This document shows, one piece after another, positions 1 through 9,864 of a DNA stretch of 64,000 nucleotides. Position numbers and translations under genes: made by a program. The stretch comes from Liriodendron chinense (lineage: Eukaryota; Streptophyta; Magnoliopsida; Magnoliales; Magnoliaceae), in assembly GCA_003013855.2 (NCBI GenBank), contig ML058440.1, positions 1,488,001 through 1,552,000 on the forward strand, given 5' to 3'. The notes under the pieces are model-generated. The model made no database searches. It had not been told where the DNA came from and saw only the letters and a list, made by a program, of their open reading frames with translations. Numbering within the stretch: the first letter of the stretch is position 1; each line of letters opens with the position of its first letter.

Positions 1-129
1 TAGCAATAAGCACGTCTATCCTCCCAAATCAAAATCCCTGTGAATTTTCCAACCTGTTTGCAACAACTCCTGTGAATTGAAAAATGGATGAGCCATAGAC
101 TGGGAGATTTGCTAATGATGGTTTTATAG

Positions 130-631
130 GAGTGATATGACCTCAAACTATAGGAAAAATTGTATAGCGATAAGACTAGCCATGCTTTATGGGATAGAAT
201 GTTGGGTAGTTAAGGAACAACATGTTTGTAGGATGAGTGCCGTTGAAGTGAGGATGTTGAGATAGATGAGTGGCAAGACGAGGAAGGATAGAATTAGAAA
301 GGGATGCACTAGAGGGAGCTTAAGAGTGGTACCAATGGACACTAAGATGAGGGAAAGTAGATTTAGATGGTTTGGTCATGCGCAACGGAGACCAAGAATT
401 GCGCTAGTTGTAAGGAGTGAGTTGGTGCAAGTTGAAGGCTCTAAAAGGGCAAGGGGAAACCCCAAAAAAGACATTAGTGGAAGTAGCAAGAAAAGAGTTG
501 ATAACCAATGGTCTAATTGAAGTTTTGGCCTTTGATAGAGTGGAGTGGCAGAATAGGATTCATGTGGTCGACCCCAATTAGTTGGGATAAGGTTAAGTTG
601 ATGATGAAGATGATGATGATGATGATGATGC
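130..631 (+). mobile_element. 3' tail of an RTE-type LINE (decayed)
   Basis: The plus strand encodes, with stops and frame breaks, the end of a plant RTE-clade reverse transcriptase polyprotein. The fragments RLAMLYGIECWVVKEQHV, then VEVRMLR and RFRWFGHAQRRP, are the hallmark order of that C-terminus. It is followed by the usual end 'GTCGACCCCAATTAGTTGGGATAAGG' (540-595 region) and a GATGAT microsatellite tail at about 600-631. RTE elements typically end in such a short simple repeat rather than poly(A). The copy is 5'-truncated and non-functional: only the last ~150 codons are seen, and an in-frame stop precedes MSGKTRKDRIRK. I could not find the target duplication. Confidence 0.8.
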
Positions 632-1242
632 TATGGCATCCAATGAAAGATTGTTTTTCTGCTATTCTAGTCCTTTTTCTTCGATAACCAGATACCAACT
701 AGAAAGCAGACGAGTGTTGGCCCCAGTTGGAAAGCCAAACTAATGCATAGGTAGGGAGTCATATTTGCTCTCCGATATTGAAGCTAAAAGCTTATTCTGA
801 CCATTATCGGTCTCAGTACCCACTAACACATTTTTGACAAGATTAACCTTAAGGATCTTGCCTTAACGCGTAGAAGGATACGCCTAGATATATTATATCC
901 ATTCAATTTGAAATCTTAGTTGTTGGATTCTTCAACCCATGCTGTGGTGGTGCTCCTCCTGCACTAGAATTTGCTCTTGCTTTGAGCTTCCTCTTCCTCC
1001 TGCCGCTGGCTAACCTACCATGATTCTTTCAAGACCATGAACTCGAATAAATTTTCTGTTAGTTATGATTTCTACTGATGAATGGCCAAGGTTCTATAGA
1101 CGCAATTGCTTACCAAGTAATTTCTCATTTTAATAAAAATAAATGCAAAAGACAAGTTCTTCAGTGTTACTTTGGACAAACACTTCTTAGGTGCTCTCGT
1201 GCATTGACTTACAAGAACTGCATGTTCAATCCACCTGCACAC
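632..1242. other. Intergenic, no feature recognised
   Basis: Between the RTE tail and the SINE I see no coding pattern, no RNA gene and no clear repeat. Short open frames here have no recognisable motifs. Confidence 0.4.
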
Positions 1243-1255
1243 GATCCATGCCTCG

Positions 1256-1376
1256 CTTTTTTTTTTTTTTTTTTTTCCACACGCACTCACACACCCCACA
1301 CACGCCTGCGCACTCACACCACAATGGCTACTCAAACCCATGACCTCATGTCTACCACTGAGCCATAGGGTTGCAG
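1256..1376 (-). mobile_element. tRNA-derived SINE with perfect 11-bp target duplication
   Basis: Read on the minus strand, the element starts at 1376 with a tRNA-like head. An A box TGGCTCAGTGG lies at 1365-1355 and a B-box-like GGTTTGAGTAGCC at 1338-1326. A GT-rich body follows, then a run of A (poly-T on the plus strand, about 1257-1276). It is flanked by GATCCATGCCT at 1243-1253 and 1377-1387, a perfect duplication consistent with LINE-mediated insertion. The head, internal Pol III promoter boxes, A tail and duplication together identify a SINE. A related, rearranged copy lies at 17204-17391. Confidence 0.85.
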
Positions 1377-1423
1377 GATCCATGCCTGCTTTGCAAATAA
1401 GTTATGAGTCAATATTTAATCTC

Positions 1424-2811
1424 CCCATCTATTTAATCACCCTATTGGTTGCATTGCTATCCAATCTACCCATCTATTTTATGTCTTTGCTCAAACGCCC
1501 CATGGGGGTCATCAACAAATTGGAGAAGGAGAGAAGAGCTTTCTTTTGGCAAGGTGGAGGAAATAAGAAGAGGATCCATCTCATGAAATGGACAGAGGTT
1601 TGCAAACCGAGAGAGGAAGGGGGCTGGGCATCCGCCCGTTGGCAACTATGAATGATGCATTGTCGGGCAAATGGATTTGGAAATTCAGGGTTTGAGGATG
1701 GGGGATTATGAAAGGAGGTCATTATTAGAAAATATGGGAGGGATGCAGTGGGATGGTGGCCTAATAGCACTGGAATGTATAGGGCAACTGGGATTTGGAA
1801 GAATATTCTGAAGCTCAAAGATTCCGTTAGACAAGGCATGGTTCATGTTGTGGGAAATGGGGAAAGGACAAGATTTTGGAAGGATATATGGGTCGGCGAC
1901 AAAGCATTGTAAGAAATTTTCCCTAATCTGGCCCATGTCGCCGTTGATTTGGACTTATCAGTTAGTCGTCGTTTCTCTTCCATGGGTCCAAATGGGGTTT
2001 GGAGCCTATTATGTAGAAGAGACCTTAGGGAGGTGGAGATCCAAGAATTGGTGGCGCTTCTTTCTCTTCTTGAAGGGATTTCGGTGTCAGATGGGGCTGA
2101 TTCTCTGCGTCGGGAGTAAAGAAAAATCAGGAAAATTCTCGATGACATCTTTCCACTCCATCCTTGCCAATCCCCAAGATGAAGTGACTGCTAGGGCGCA
2201 CACTTTTCAACTATGGGCCTATGGCGTGCCGTCTAAAGTGGCGGCCTTTGCTTGGTTGGTGGGTTGGAATAAGGTGTTAACTATTGATAACCTACACAAG
2301 AGGGTTTTTTTTTTTTTTTTTATCACCAATGCATGGCTTCTCTGCTTGAATGATGAGGAGACGGTTCCGCATTTGTTCATGCATTGCCGTTTCTCCAGGG
2401 TAGTTTGGTCTCTTATTTTCCAGGTCTTTGGCATTGCTTGGGTGACTCCAGCTTGTATTGATGATTTCTTTCGCCAATGTGAGGGAGGGAGCTTAGGTGA
2501 AGCTGCAGCTAAAGAATGGAGATTATTCCTCCTAGCTGGGTTATGGGCCATCTGGAAGGAGAGAAACCGGAGGTGCTTTAGGGATTTGGCTGCTGATCCT
2601 GTGGGGTTTTTTTGTAGTGCCCGATCTTTTGTTTATGAATGGAGGTCTTGCTCCCCCTAATGGTGAGATCAGGTTTGGGAGTGGGTTCTATACGGATGCC
2701 CATCGTCTCGTTGTGTACTTTGGGTGGTCTTTTGTAGTTTTTCTTTGTTTTTTTTTCAGCTGCGGCGGAGTTTTTTAATAAATTATCTTTATCCTTAAAA
2801 AAAAAAAAAAA
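1424..2811 (+). mobile_element. 5'-truncated L1-type LINE, zf-RVT end
   Basis: The plus strand carries the 3' portion of an L1-like ORF2. First comes the post-RT thumb region (LPIYFMSLLKRPMGVINKLE, then FFWQGGGNKKRIHLMKW at about 1465-1590). Next is the zinc-binding reverse-transcriptase (zf-RVT) domain: FQLWAYGVPSKVAAFAWL, then HLFMHCRFSRVVWSLIF and LLAGLWAIWKERNRR, at about 2200-2570. Several frame breaks and a poly-T insertion near 2306-2321 show it is dead. It ends in poly(A) at about 2797-2811. TTAATCTC occurs at 1416-1423 and again at 2812-2819, giving a target duplication and fixing the 5' truncation point at 1424. Confidence 0.88.
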
Positions 2812-2819
2812 TTAATCTC

Positions 2820-3483
2820 TTCCAACTTCCCATAAATTTGCTGAAACTTTGTTACAATAAGATTAAGATGTTTAGCTTCAGAAGGAGCAAACATTAATGA
2901 AGTTCCATTTCAATAGTTTGTCACTGAGCTAGCCAAATTTTTTATTTCTTTTTTGTTTACACCACTCAGCCCATTGGTGGCATAAAAGAATCAACAGTCT
3001 TCATGTTTCCATAAAATGATTCCATTAATTACAGGGTGGAAGCAACTCCCATAGTTTATCATAATTTGGATGCTAAAATGAGAATTCACCAATCGGATAT
3101 TGAGTAGTCTACTCTTGATTGCACTTGTCGAGAGCCATACTTCGAAATGATGAATGGTAAGATCCTATAGATTGGGATGGATAGTGGATGAGGTTTGAAG
3201 CATAACTTGGATTATGTTTTCGTTCTTCCTTTCTTTCTTGAGAAATGGAATTTCACAGCACTTATTTGGATAATTACTTACTTATTTGTGGAGTATTTTC
3301 CAGATTGGTTGTTTACAAGCATCCAGAAATAGTCATTTTCTTATTTGGTTCCCTTCGTTCCCAAACTTGATAATTTTATCAAATAGTCCATGAGTCAATG
3401 TTTAAATCAGCCAATAGGATAAAAGGTGTGCGAGTCAACGATTGAATCATCCAAGTGGATAAAAAGTCTGCAGCCCCATTTTC
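2820..3483. other. Intergenic, no feature recognised
   Basis: AT-rich spacer between the L1 fragment and the plastid-derived insertion. I looked here for the missing 5' exons of the downstream L25-family gene and found no convincing coding segment. Confidence 0.35.
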
Positions 3484-3726
3484 TTTGCCTGTGTGAGTTC
3501 TTTACATGATCGTACTAGTAGAGCTTTGATCACTTCTAATCTTTCGAGGGGCATATTGGGCATTGCTTCTTTGATTACAGCAACAATAACGTCAAGCATA
3601 TCGGTGATTGCTAGCTCCTATGATTCGAAATTTCAAATACACATCAATTCTTGTGGATTGAGAATTCATTTGTATGGAACTCGTGACGCATCCATTTGCG
3701 TCAAGGGTCCTAGATACGTAACTGGA
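3484..3726. pseudogene. Nuclear plastid DNA: rpl14 fragment joined to rpoA fragment
   Basis: On the minus strand, about 3640-3490 reads as plastid ribosomal protein L14: RIIGASNHRYA, then after a short deletion DVIVAVIKEAMPNMPLERLE and VRSCKEL. Immediately adjacent on the plus strand, about 3654-3723 reads as plastid RNA polymerase alpha subunit: LYGTRDASICVKGPRYVT. In chloroplast genomes rpl14 and rpoA are transcribed in the same direction and are separated by rps8, infA, rpl36 and rps11. Head-to-head fusion of internal pieces therefore means a rearranged nuclear insertion (NUPT). Frame-breaking deletions show age. The next ~380 bp (3727-4110) may belong to the same insertion but I cannot assign it. 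Confidence 0.8.
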
Positions 3727-4133
3727 ATGAATTGAAAAAAGAAGAGGAGGAAGAATAATAGCAAAAAGAAGTGGTGCTGAGATTATTTGTCCTATATCTG
3801 AAAATAGAATTCGGGCAGATCTTTACTCGGAGTAGAGCATTAATATAAAAGAATTGAAGAGGCCCATTTAGGAACAAGAAAATTAAATCGTGATTTGGAT
3901 CTTGATGAAACAATACATCAATGAGAGATTAGTTCCTTAAGTTTACTGAATTCTATGGAAGCAAGTCAAATTCATGTTTCTTGAAAATTGGAAGAAAAAG
4001 CCCCTTCGTTAGGAAAGTACATTTTGTGCAACAGCCCTCCCTATCTGATAGAAAAGGATCCCATAATCCTGAATTGATCTTACCTGGGATCGCAAATCCC
4101 AAGTTTGTCTATGGCCAGTTGGCCACAACCAAG

Positions 4134-4768
4134 CAGTGTTTTCGGTAGCGCTCGTAGCATAGCTAAAGCGCTATGTAGAGTAAGCTACGAGGCAGGTAGC
4201 GTAAGCTACAGAGCATGTAGCGTACGCTACATGTAGCATAGCGTAGCGCAGGTGGTGTATGCTACCTGAAATCTCCTCTTTTTGGTGTAAGTTTTGCCTC
4301 TAATGCTAGTTCAACACCTATTTTAAAATGGTGGTGACTCATCCCCATCACATGTGGCACTACATTAGATCAATCCAGACTATCCAAATTGTGGTCCATA
4401 TCGTGGATAGAGCACTTAGATCAAATCCGAACCATCCAAATTGTGGTCCATATTGTGAATTTGTGATGTATCAATTAATAAAAAAAAGAGGTCACACTTA
4501 GAAATGTCTGAAGGCAAAGAGTCCGAGAGATTAGTTGCTTATCGAGATTTGCAGTAAAGAACTCATAGGGATTGTGCATTTTGTAAATTTTATCATATTT
4601 TTCTATTATTTTAATTAAAAAATATTTAAGTATCGTGTAGTTCTCGGGTGGCCCCTGTCTGCCTTTCTAATAAAATTTCGTATCTTTCAAAAAAAAAAAA
4701 GTATCATGTAGCTTACGCTACAGGCTATAGAGGGCCAAATGCTATGCTAAACGCTATTTAAAACACTG
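4134..4768. mobile_element. Non-autonomous hAT element (CAGTG ends, 8-bp duplication)
   Basis: The left end CAGTGTTTTCGGTAGCG mirrors the right end CGCTATTTAAAACACTG, and CAGTG fits the hAT terminal consensus YARNG. The flanking octamers CAACCAAG (4126-4133) and CAACTGAG (4769-4776) match at 6 of 8 positions, as expected for an old hAT target duplication. The subterminal regions are packed with palindromic GTAGC/GCTAC words (about 4145-4265 and 4701-4760), typical of clustered transposase-binding motifs. It has no coding capacity. It lies just upstream of the first visible exon of the L25-family gene, so probably within an intron of that gene, and it contains a nested LINE fragment. Confidence 0.8.
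4641..4698 (+). mobile_element. 58-bp LINE 3'-end fragment nested in the hAT element
   Basis: A short segment ending in 12 or more A residues is flanked by AAGTATCGTGTAG (4628-4640) and AAGTATCATGTAG (4699-4711), a 13-bp duplication with one mismatch. The sequence before the A tail includes 'TTTCTAATAAAATTTC', like a LINE 3' end. Extreme 5' truncation leaves no coding sequence. Its position proves it inserted after the hAT element. Confidence 0.75.
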
Positions 4769-4949
4769 CAACTGAGTAATTTTATCTGACTATAAATTTT
4801 TTGAGCATGGGTCCTGAAATTTTGCTGGATTCCAGTTACTATTTTATACATTTGGAAGTAAAAAAGAATTATGCATTCAATATTCTGTCATTTCTGTTCA
4901 TCCTCTGAATGACATCTTTCTGGAAATTGCTAGCTACATCTGCACTCAG

Positions 4950-5595
4950 GCACAGATGCAGTGCTTAATGTTACATTCATGAGAGCCCCTTCACATGCTT
5001 TACTGAAGGTGGACGTTCCTCTTGTGTTCAGAGGAGAAGATGCATGCCCTGGATTAAGAAAAGGTATGTCATACATGAATTTTGTTCTGATGAATTTTCT
5101 TTGTTTCTGTTACCAAGTTTGCAATAGTGGGAAGGCACAATGCTAGTTTGAGAAAAAGTAGCTTTTCTGAATACAAGTTTTGAGACTGCCAAGATCTGGA
5201 ATGGGTATTCACTCATGGTTCTATGCAGAAATTTTGATTTGTTGAATGCCCTGTGCTGTGTTTGTATACCAGGAGCATTCATTACTATGATTTCTTCAAG
5301 TCGTTATTTTTCTTGTGTAGTATCGTCTTTGATATAAATACATTGTTCCTGACTCCTATGTTGTTCATCAGGGGCTTATTTCAATACCATAAAAAGGACT
5401 GTGAAATATCTTTGTCCTGCCGACATTGTTCCACCATACATCGATGTGGATTTAAGTGAGTTGGATGTGGGCCAGAAGTTGACAGTGGGAGACCTGAAGG
5501 TTCATCCAGCACTTAAACTTCTTCGGCCAGCAGAGGAACCAGTTTGTAAGATTATGGGGTCAAGGGTCTCCCAAGAACAGAAGAGATCTAAATGA
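4950..5595 (+). CDS. Ribosomal protein L25/TL5 (CTC)-family protein, C-terminal exons only
   Basis: Two exons are readable. The first is 4950-5063 (acceptor CTCAG before 4950, donor GTATGT). It encodes GTDAVLNVTFMRAPSHALLK and VDVPLVFRGEDACPGLRKG. The second is 5372-5595 (acceptor TCATCAG), encoding AYFNTIKRTVKYLCPADIVP, then VDLSELDVGQKLTVGDLKVHP, ending QEQKRSK before TGA. This matches the C-terminal beta domain of the bacterial L25/TL5/CTC 5S-rRNA-binding family, present in plants as nuclear-encoded, probably organelle-targeted proteins. The splice phase at 4950 (phase 1) demands at least one upstream exon. I find none in the ~5 kb before it, where a plastid insertion and a hAT element sit. 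Either the 5' part is further upstream, beyond the window edge, or this is a gene remnant. Splice sites are intact, favouring a real gene. Confidence 0.72.
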
Positions 5596-6724
5596 GCATT
5601 TTGCTTAAGAAGATGAAGAGCCCATGGTTGCAACATTTTCCAACTTTTATAACAGGAATAGGTGAACAACATCCCATTTTCTTTTTCTTGACCAATAGCA
5701 CCAACATTCTTCTTTTGATTCTGAGATTGGTGAGAGTTTCCTCAAACAAGCTGTCAACAAGAATGTATCACCATCTCTCATAATTTTGTACTGAGATGCC
5801 ATTTGGTCTGAATGGCAACGGCAATCTGGTTTTAGTCTTTTATTTTATGTAGGCTAGTATGCTGGCGCTACGTATTTTCATGTCTTCTGTTATTGAATAG
5901 CTGATTTCAAACGTGGTGGATTGATCACCGCACCTTCCGCATTGGTTATCTGATAAAACTCATATCTTGTCTTTCTTGGTTCGCCCGAGTGCTTTCAAAT
6001 CAGAATCTGGGTTTTGTTTTGGTAGCTGTTCATTCAGCTCATTAAAAGATTTAGATCAAGTGAAACTTTAGCAATAGAATTTTTTTTTTACATGCTCTCC
6101 TGAGATTTGGCATGTGATCAAGTCTCCTTGGTTATCGGAGAGGTGGTGCCCCCTACTCACTACCAAGAAATGCCTGTCTCACATCCATATGTTGGTTTCT
6201 CTCTTTAGGTTGCATTTGGATCATCAGTTGAAATGAGTTATGAGAACTTAAAAGTAGATGAAGTGGACCATATAGAAACCCATTCAATCCATAATGGGGG
6301 GGCTAACCTCCAAATTACTGCCTCACACATTTGAAGTCCAATGCAAAACACGTGAAATAGCAACTAGAGAGGCTTTGGTCGCCATTAAGGATTGAATAGT
6401 GCAACACACACGCACACGCACTCCCTCTCTACCTCTCTCTCCCTCCCTCAAATCAAGTTCTGCCTGTGAAGTTAAGGTGAAGCCATTTGCTGTTTGGTTG
6501 CTTTTTTCTTTAATGAGTAAAACACTCGTTTAGGACTACGAGTGTCCTATTCTTCAGTGTTGCGAAGGTTTCTTTGTTTTGCAGGAATGGTTTGTGAAAT
6601 GTAGTTTTTGTTTTGACCTGTATTTGTGGTTTGAAATGTTGGCTGTGATATGGCTGTATTGTGACTATTAAGCTAGCCCCATTACAAGATATGAGGGTGT
6701 ACTCGTCTGCTACGGATGAAAAAG
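5596..6724. other. Probable 3' UTR of the L25-family gene, then spacer
   Basis: The first few hundred bases after the TGA are probably 3' untranslated region. The remainder has short CT-rich and CA-rich tracts (6410-6450) and no coding pattern. Confidence 0.4.
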
Positions 6725-7055
6725 TCTCCAATACATTCCAATACGTCCTTACAGGCCCCATTTTGAAATTTATTACACTCTTTTTTATTACTGGTTTCTT
6801 CATTTCAGCCACTGAGGAAGCTTTAAAAAGTCATTTTAGAAAAAAGAAAAGAAAAAAAAAGGGTCTCCAGTACATCATGCCAATATGTCCATACAGGCCC
6901 CATTTTGAAATTCGTTACTCTTTTTTGCACTTGTTTCTTCATTTCAGCCACTGAGGAAGCTTAAAAAGACATTTTGGAAAAGAAAAACAATACACTCTTT
7001 TTCACTTCTCTTCATTTCAGCCACTGAGGAAGCTTAAAAGCTCATTTTAGATTAG
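6725..7055. repeat. Three imperfect tandem copies of a ~120-bp unit
   Basis: Units at about 6725-6846, 6864-6981 and a 5'-shortened 6986-7055 share 'CAGGCCCCATTTTGAAATT' (first two only), 'CTTCATTTCAGCCACTGAGG' and 'AAGCTTAAAA'. The direct order and graded decay point to local duplication. No coding role is visible. Confidence 0.8.
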
Positions 7056-8838
7056 ATCCATGTCTATTCTGAGATTAAGCAGAAGATTTGGGTGGCATTC
7101 AACAAATCGAAGGAACCTACCATCTTGAGAAGAATCAATAGGGGTAACCCATCTCCATTTTTTTTTTTTTTCCATCTTTTTGTTTTATTGCAATGTAAGG
7201 GACCTCTAATTCAGCCAATCGTGATTTATTTCTTTTCGTTCAGAGCATATTTGGTTGACTTTTAGCAGGATAAGCCAACAGATCACCTTCTTGTCAAAGA
7301 ATGGCCAAATACACCATTTAACACGTGTGAAAACTATAAAATGATAGATTCTAGTATTTTACATTTATTTATTTTCCAAATATTTTTTTCAAGATTTTTT
7401 GGGCCAAAAAAAAAAAAAAAAACAGCCTCTATACGAATCGATGTGCCTCGTATCATATCATATCATTTTTTGGCTCAGTTATCGCCCAATTCCTATATTC
7501 AAAAGCTTGCTTGTATGTGATCAAAAGTGAAAAGACTCGATGAGGTGTGTCAGGTCTGGACCAATCCAACCCATGAGCGGGCTTCTCAGTGACTGTCAAG
7601 TTGAGTCAAGCCATGAGTTTTAGAACTATGATCTGGACCATCCAAATTGCTGACCCACTTTCCTTTCTTTTAATGGTAACAAAAATAAAAATATTGAGGG
7701 CCCCATTTTTGGATGGAGCATATAATTGAAATTCTAATTGGAGGACAAGGATGTGTTGTATGATATTTGAGCCATTGTCAATAGGGTAGGTACCCTTGAT
7801 GGATTTCCAGGTCATCTGACTGTGGTATCTACAGCCGGCAACCGGCGACATCCACCGCACACATGGAATATCATATGCTAATACAGATTGTCTAAATCAT
7901 GGGCCACATGGTGGATGTGGCATGTTACCAAAATACTGATCGGACAAATGGTCTGTGGACGAATTGATTTCACAGAGAAAAAAAAAAACACACCAACCAC
8001 AGGGAGAGAATATGATTTGGGGCCAGTTCGTGGGGAATGCATGGGCTGCCTGTTGCAGAATCCACATTCCATCTTTATAAATACACGCTCACGCCAAAAG
8101 TTTCTGCCAAAATATGGTTGACCATCTTTCCAAAGGGGGCCTAGATTTCAACGAATAGCGGCGTTTTTCAACAAATAAATAAGTTGATAGGATTGGTGCA
8201 GCTACGGTAACCAACCCATGGAACACGAAGATAGGAATCTGAAGGTAGTGCATGAGTTGAAGATTTGGGCCATTCATCAGGATTGAGCCACAAGGAGCGT
8301 GCCCTTGCCCAAGAAGCGGGTTAATCCACTCATCAGGTTAGCCACACACTGTGCAAATACCCACCTGATCTATTGACCAGGGAATGTTTGTGATGGGCCC
8401 CACCTAATCAACAGCCAGGACCTCACGTGTGACCTGGTGTGAGCCACCTTTCTAATGGTCCTAGCACTTGTAAATATAATCTTTTTATCCTTTGGGTCGT
8501 GCTTTTCAAAACTGGGATTTTGTTACAACAGAATGCTTGAATTCATGGTATGATAGTCAGCATTAAAATAAGATAGTTCTAAATTAATCCAGTTACTCTG
8601 CCAAAATGACTCTTGAGATAAGCAAACATTGAAATAAGCTTGTATTTAAATAAACAAATACAAGGGAAGCAGGTGAGCTTACTTCTCCAACTCCAACTCC
8701 AACTGCGCACTTGAAACAAAAAACACAAATGGATTAGTTGTAGATTATCCAACCCACATCTGACTCTCAAAAGTGTATACATATAGCTGGATTAGGAGGA
8801 CAGAATGCATGTGGATTTAAAATCATTTCTGTTAAAGA
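7056..8838. other. Spacer with MITE-like debris upstream of the DUF688 gene
   Basis: Poly-T/poly-A runs (about 7160-7171 and 7407-7422) and fragments of the window's common repeat (words such as 'ATGGGCCCCACC' and 'GGGGCCAGT', 7900-8440) are present. No gene is recognised. The proximal promoter of the gene at 8839 must lie in the last few hundred bases, but I see no clear TATA box. Confidence 0.4.
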
Positions 8839-9864
8839 ATGGTGAAGGAAAATGAGTTCTTGGGTCACCGGCAGCAGGGTTCGGTTCCTTTTCTTTGGGA
8901 AGAAAAGCCCGGGACTCCCAAGAAAGAATGGAAGCCCGAGTCCACTCTGGCAAACTTCATACCATCTCCAGCAAAGCTCTTTGTGTCGGTTCCCTTCAAA
9001 TGGGAAGAAAAGCCCGGAAAGCCGCTGTTTCAGTTATCGCAAACACAACTAGATTCACCTCTTCTTCCCCCTCTGCCCAGGCCCGTATTTTTTCCTCCAA
9101 CTCATGGCAAATTGGGCGCCATGTCTCAAAAGAGAAGTAACCCCTTCTTCTCCAGTGATGAGGATAGCAATGGTGGTGGTGACGGTGATGATGAAGATGA
9201 AGATGAAGATGATGAAGACGACGATGGTGGGATGTTAGAACTGGACCTTGAAACTTTTGCTTTTAAAGGAAACAGTCCTAGCTCTGCTCCTGTGCTTCTT
9301 GCAAATCGTCTCATGACAACAACAATTGTGTCTAGTGCTGTCCCAGTGCATAAATATTCTGCATGTGGAAATTTCAGTTCTCAACAAAGTTCGGCAGAGG
9401 GAGACCACGACCAACATGGAAACTGGGCCTTTTCGGCTTCAGATGTAGTCAGTAATTCATCAGAATATAACAGTGCAGGGGCTTCCGTTCTGGAGTTTCT
9501 TTTCCCATTGTTTTCTCCTGATTCGAGTTTCCTCAACAAGGTTTCCCACCACGAGAAGGATGTCGCTGTTGCTTTGCCAGAATTATCAGTGAAAGATAAC
9601 ATTTATGATAGTAATTGCGGTGAAGTGGAGCGGAAAACGCGAACTCTTGGAGAATTGATTCAGATGAGTCGTAGAATAAGTTACGCAAGGAAGAAGGCCG
9701 TTAACATCAGGAGGCGACATCCCTCAATGGTAACTTCTCAACCTGAAAACCTCTGTTCTATGGTAAAACTGCCATATATTCTCAGAAGAGTGATTCCACT
9801 GATTATTGTAATTCTCTTTTCCAGAATGAGAATAGGGAACAGTTTTCGTTCTTATAATTATTAA
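8839..9864 (+). CDS. DUF688-type plant protein with twin VPFxWEEKPG motifs
   Basis: An uninterrupted 341-codon frame begins at AAGAATGGTG, a good plant start context. Near the N-terminus it has SVPFLWEEKPGTPK (about residues 16-29) and a second SVPFKWEEKPGKP (about 50-62). These are the signature of the plant DUF688/hydroxyproline-rich-like family, whose biochemical function is unknown. A long acidic tract (D/E/G, about residues 107-132) follows, then a Ser-rich low-complexity middle. Near 270-295 comes a conserved-looking basic segment (RTLGELIQMSRRISYARKKA), and finally a hydrophobic C-terminus (LPYILRRVIPLIIVILFSRM) that could be a membrane anchor. No introns, frameshifts or repeats interrupt it, and codon usage looks normal. 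It is a confident gene with a guessed family and unknown role. Confidence 0.85.
   Translation: MVKENEFLGHRQQGSVPFLWEEKPGTPKKEWKPESTLANFIPSPAKLFVSVPFKWEEKPGKPLFQLSQTQLDSPLLPPLPRPVFFPPTHGKLGAMSQKRSNPFFSSDEDSNGGGDGDDEDEDEDDEDDDGGMLELDLETFAFKGNSPSSAPVLLANRLMTTTIVSSAVPVHKYSACGNFSSQQSSAEGDHDQHGNWAFSASDVVSNSSEYNSAGASVLEFLFPLFSPDSSFLNKVSHHEKDVAVALPELSVKDNIYDSNCGEVERKTRTLGELIQMSRRISYARKKAVNIRRRHPSMVTSQPENLCSMVKLPYILRRVIPLIIVILFSRMRIGNSFRSYNY

Noticed and set aside
604..631. GATGAT tract as an independent microsatellite
   Set aside because: Best explained as the simple-repeat tail of the RTE LINE.
1474..1839. Minus-strand 121-codon frame
   Set aside because: Shadow of the L1 LINE reverse-transcriptase region on the other strand.
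3727..4110. Further plastid sequence after the rpoA piece
   Set aside because: Base composition fits plastid DNA, but I could not match it to a specific gene, so it is not called.
9126..9314. Minus-strand Ser-rich frame
   Set aside because: Antisense of the Asp/Glu codon tract of the DUF688-type gene.
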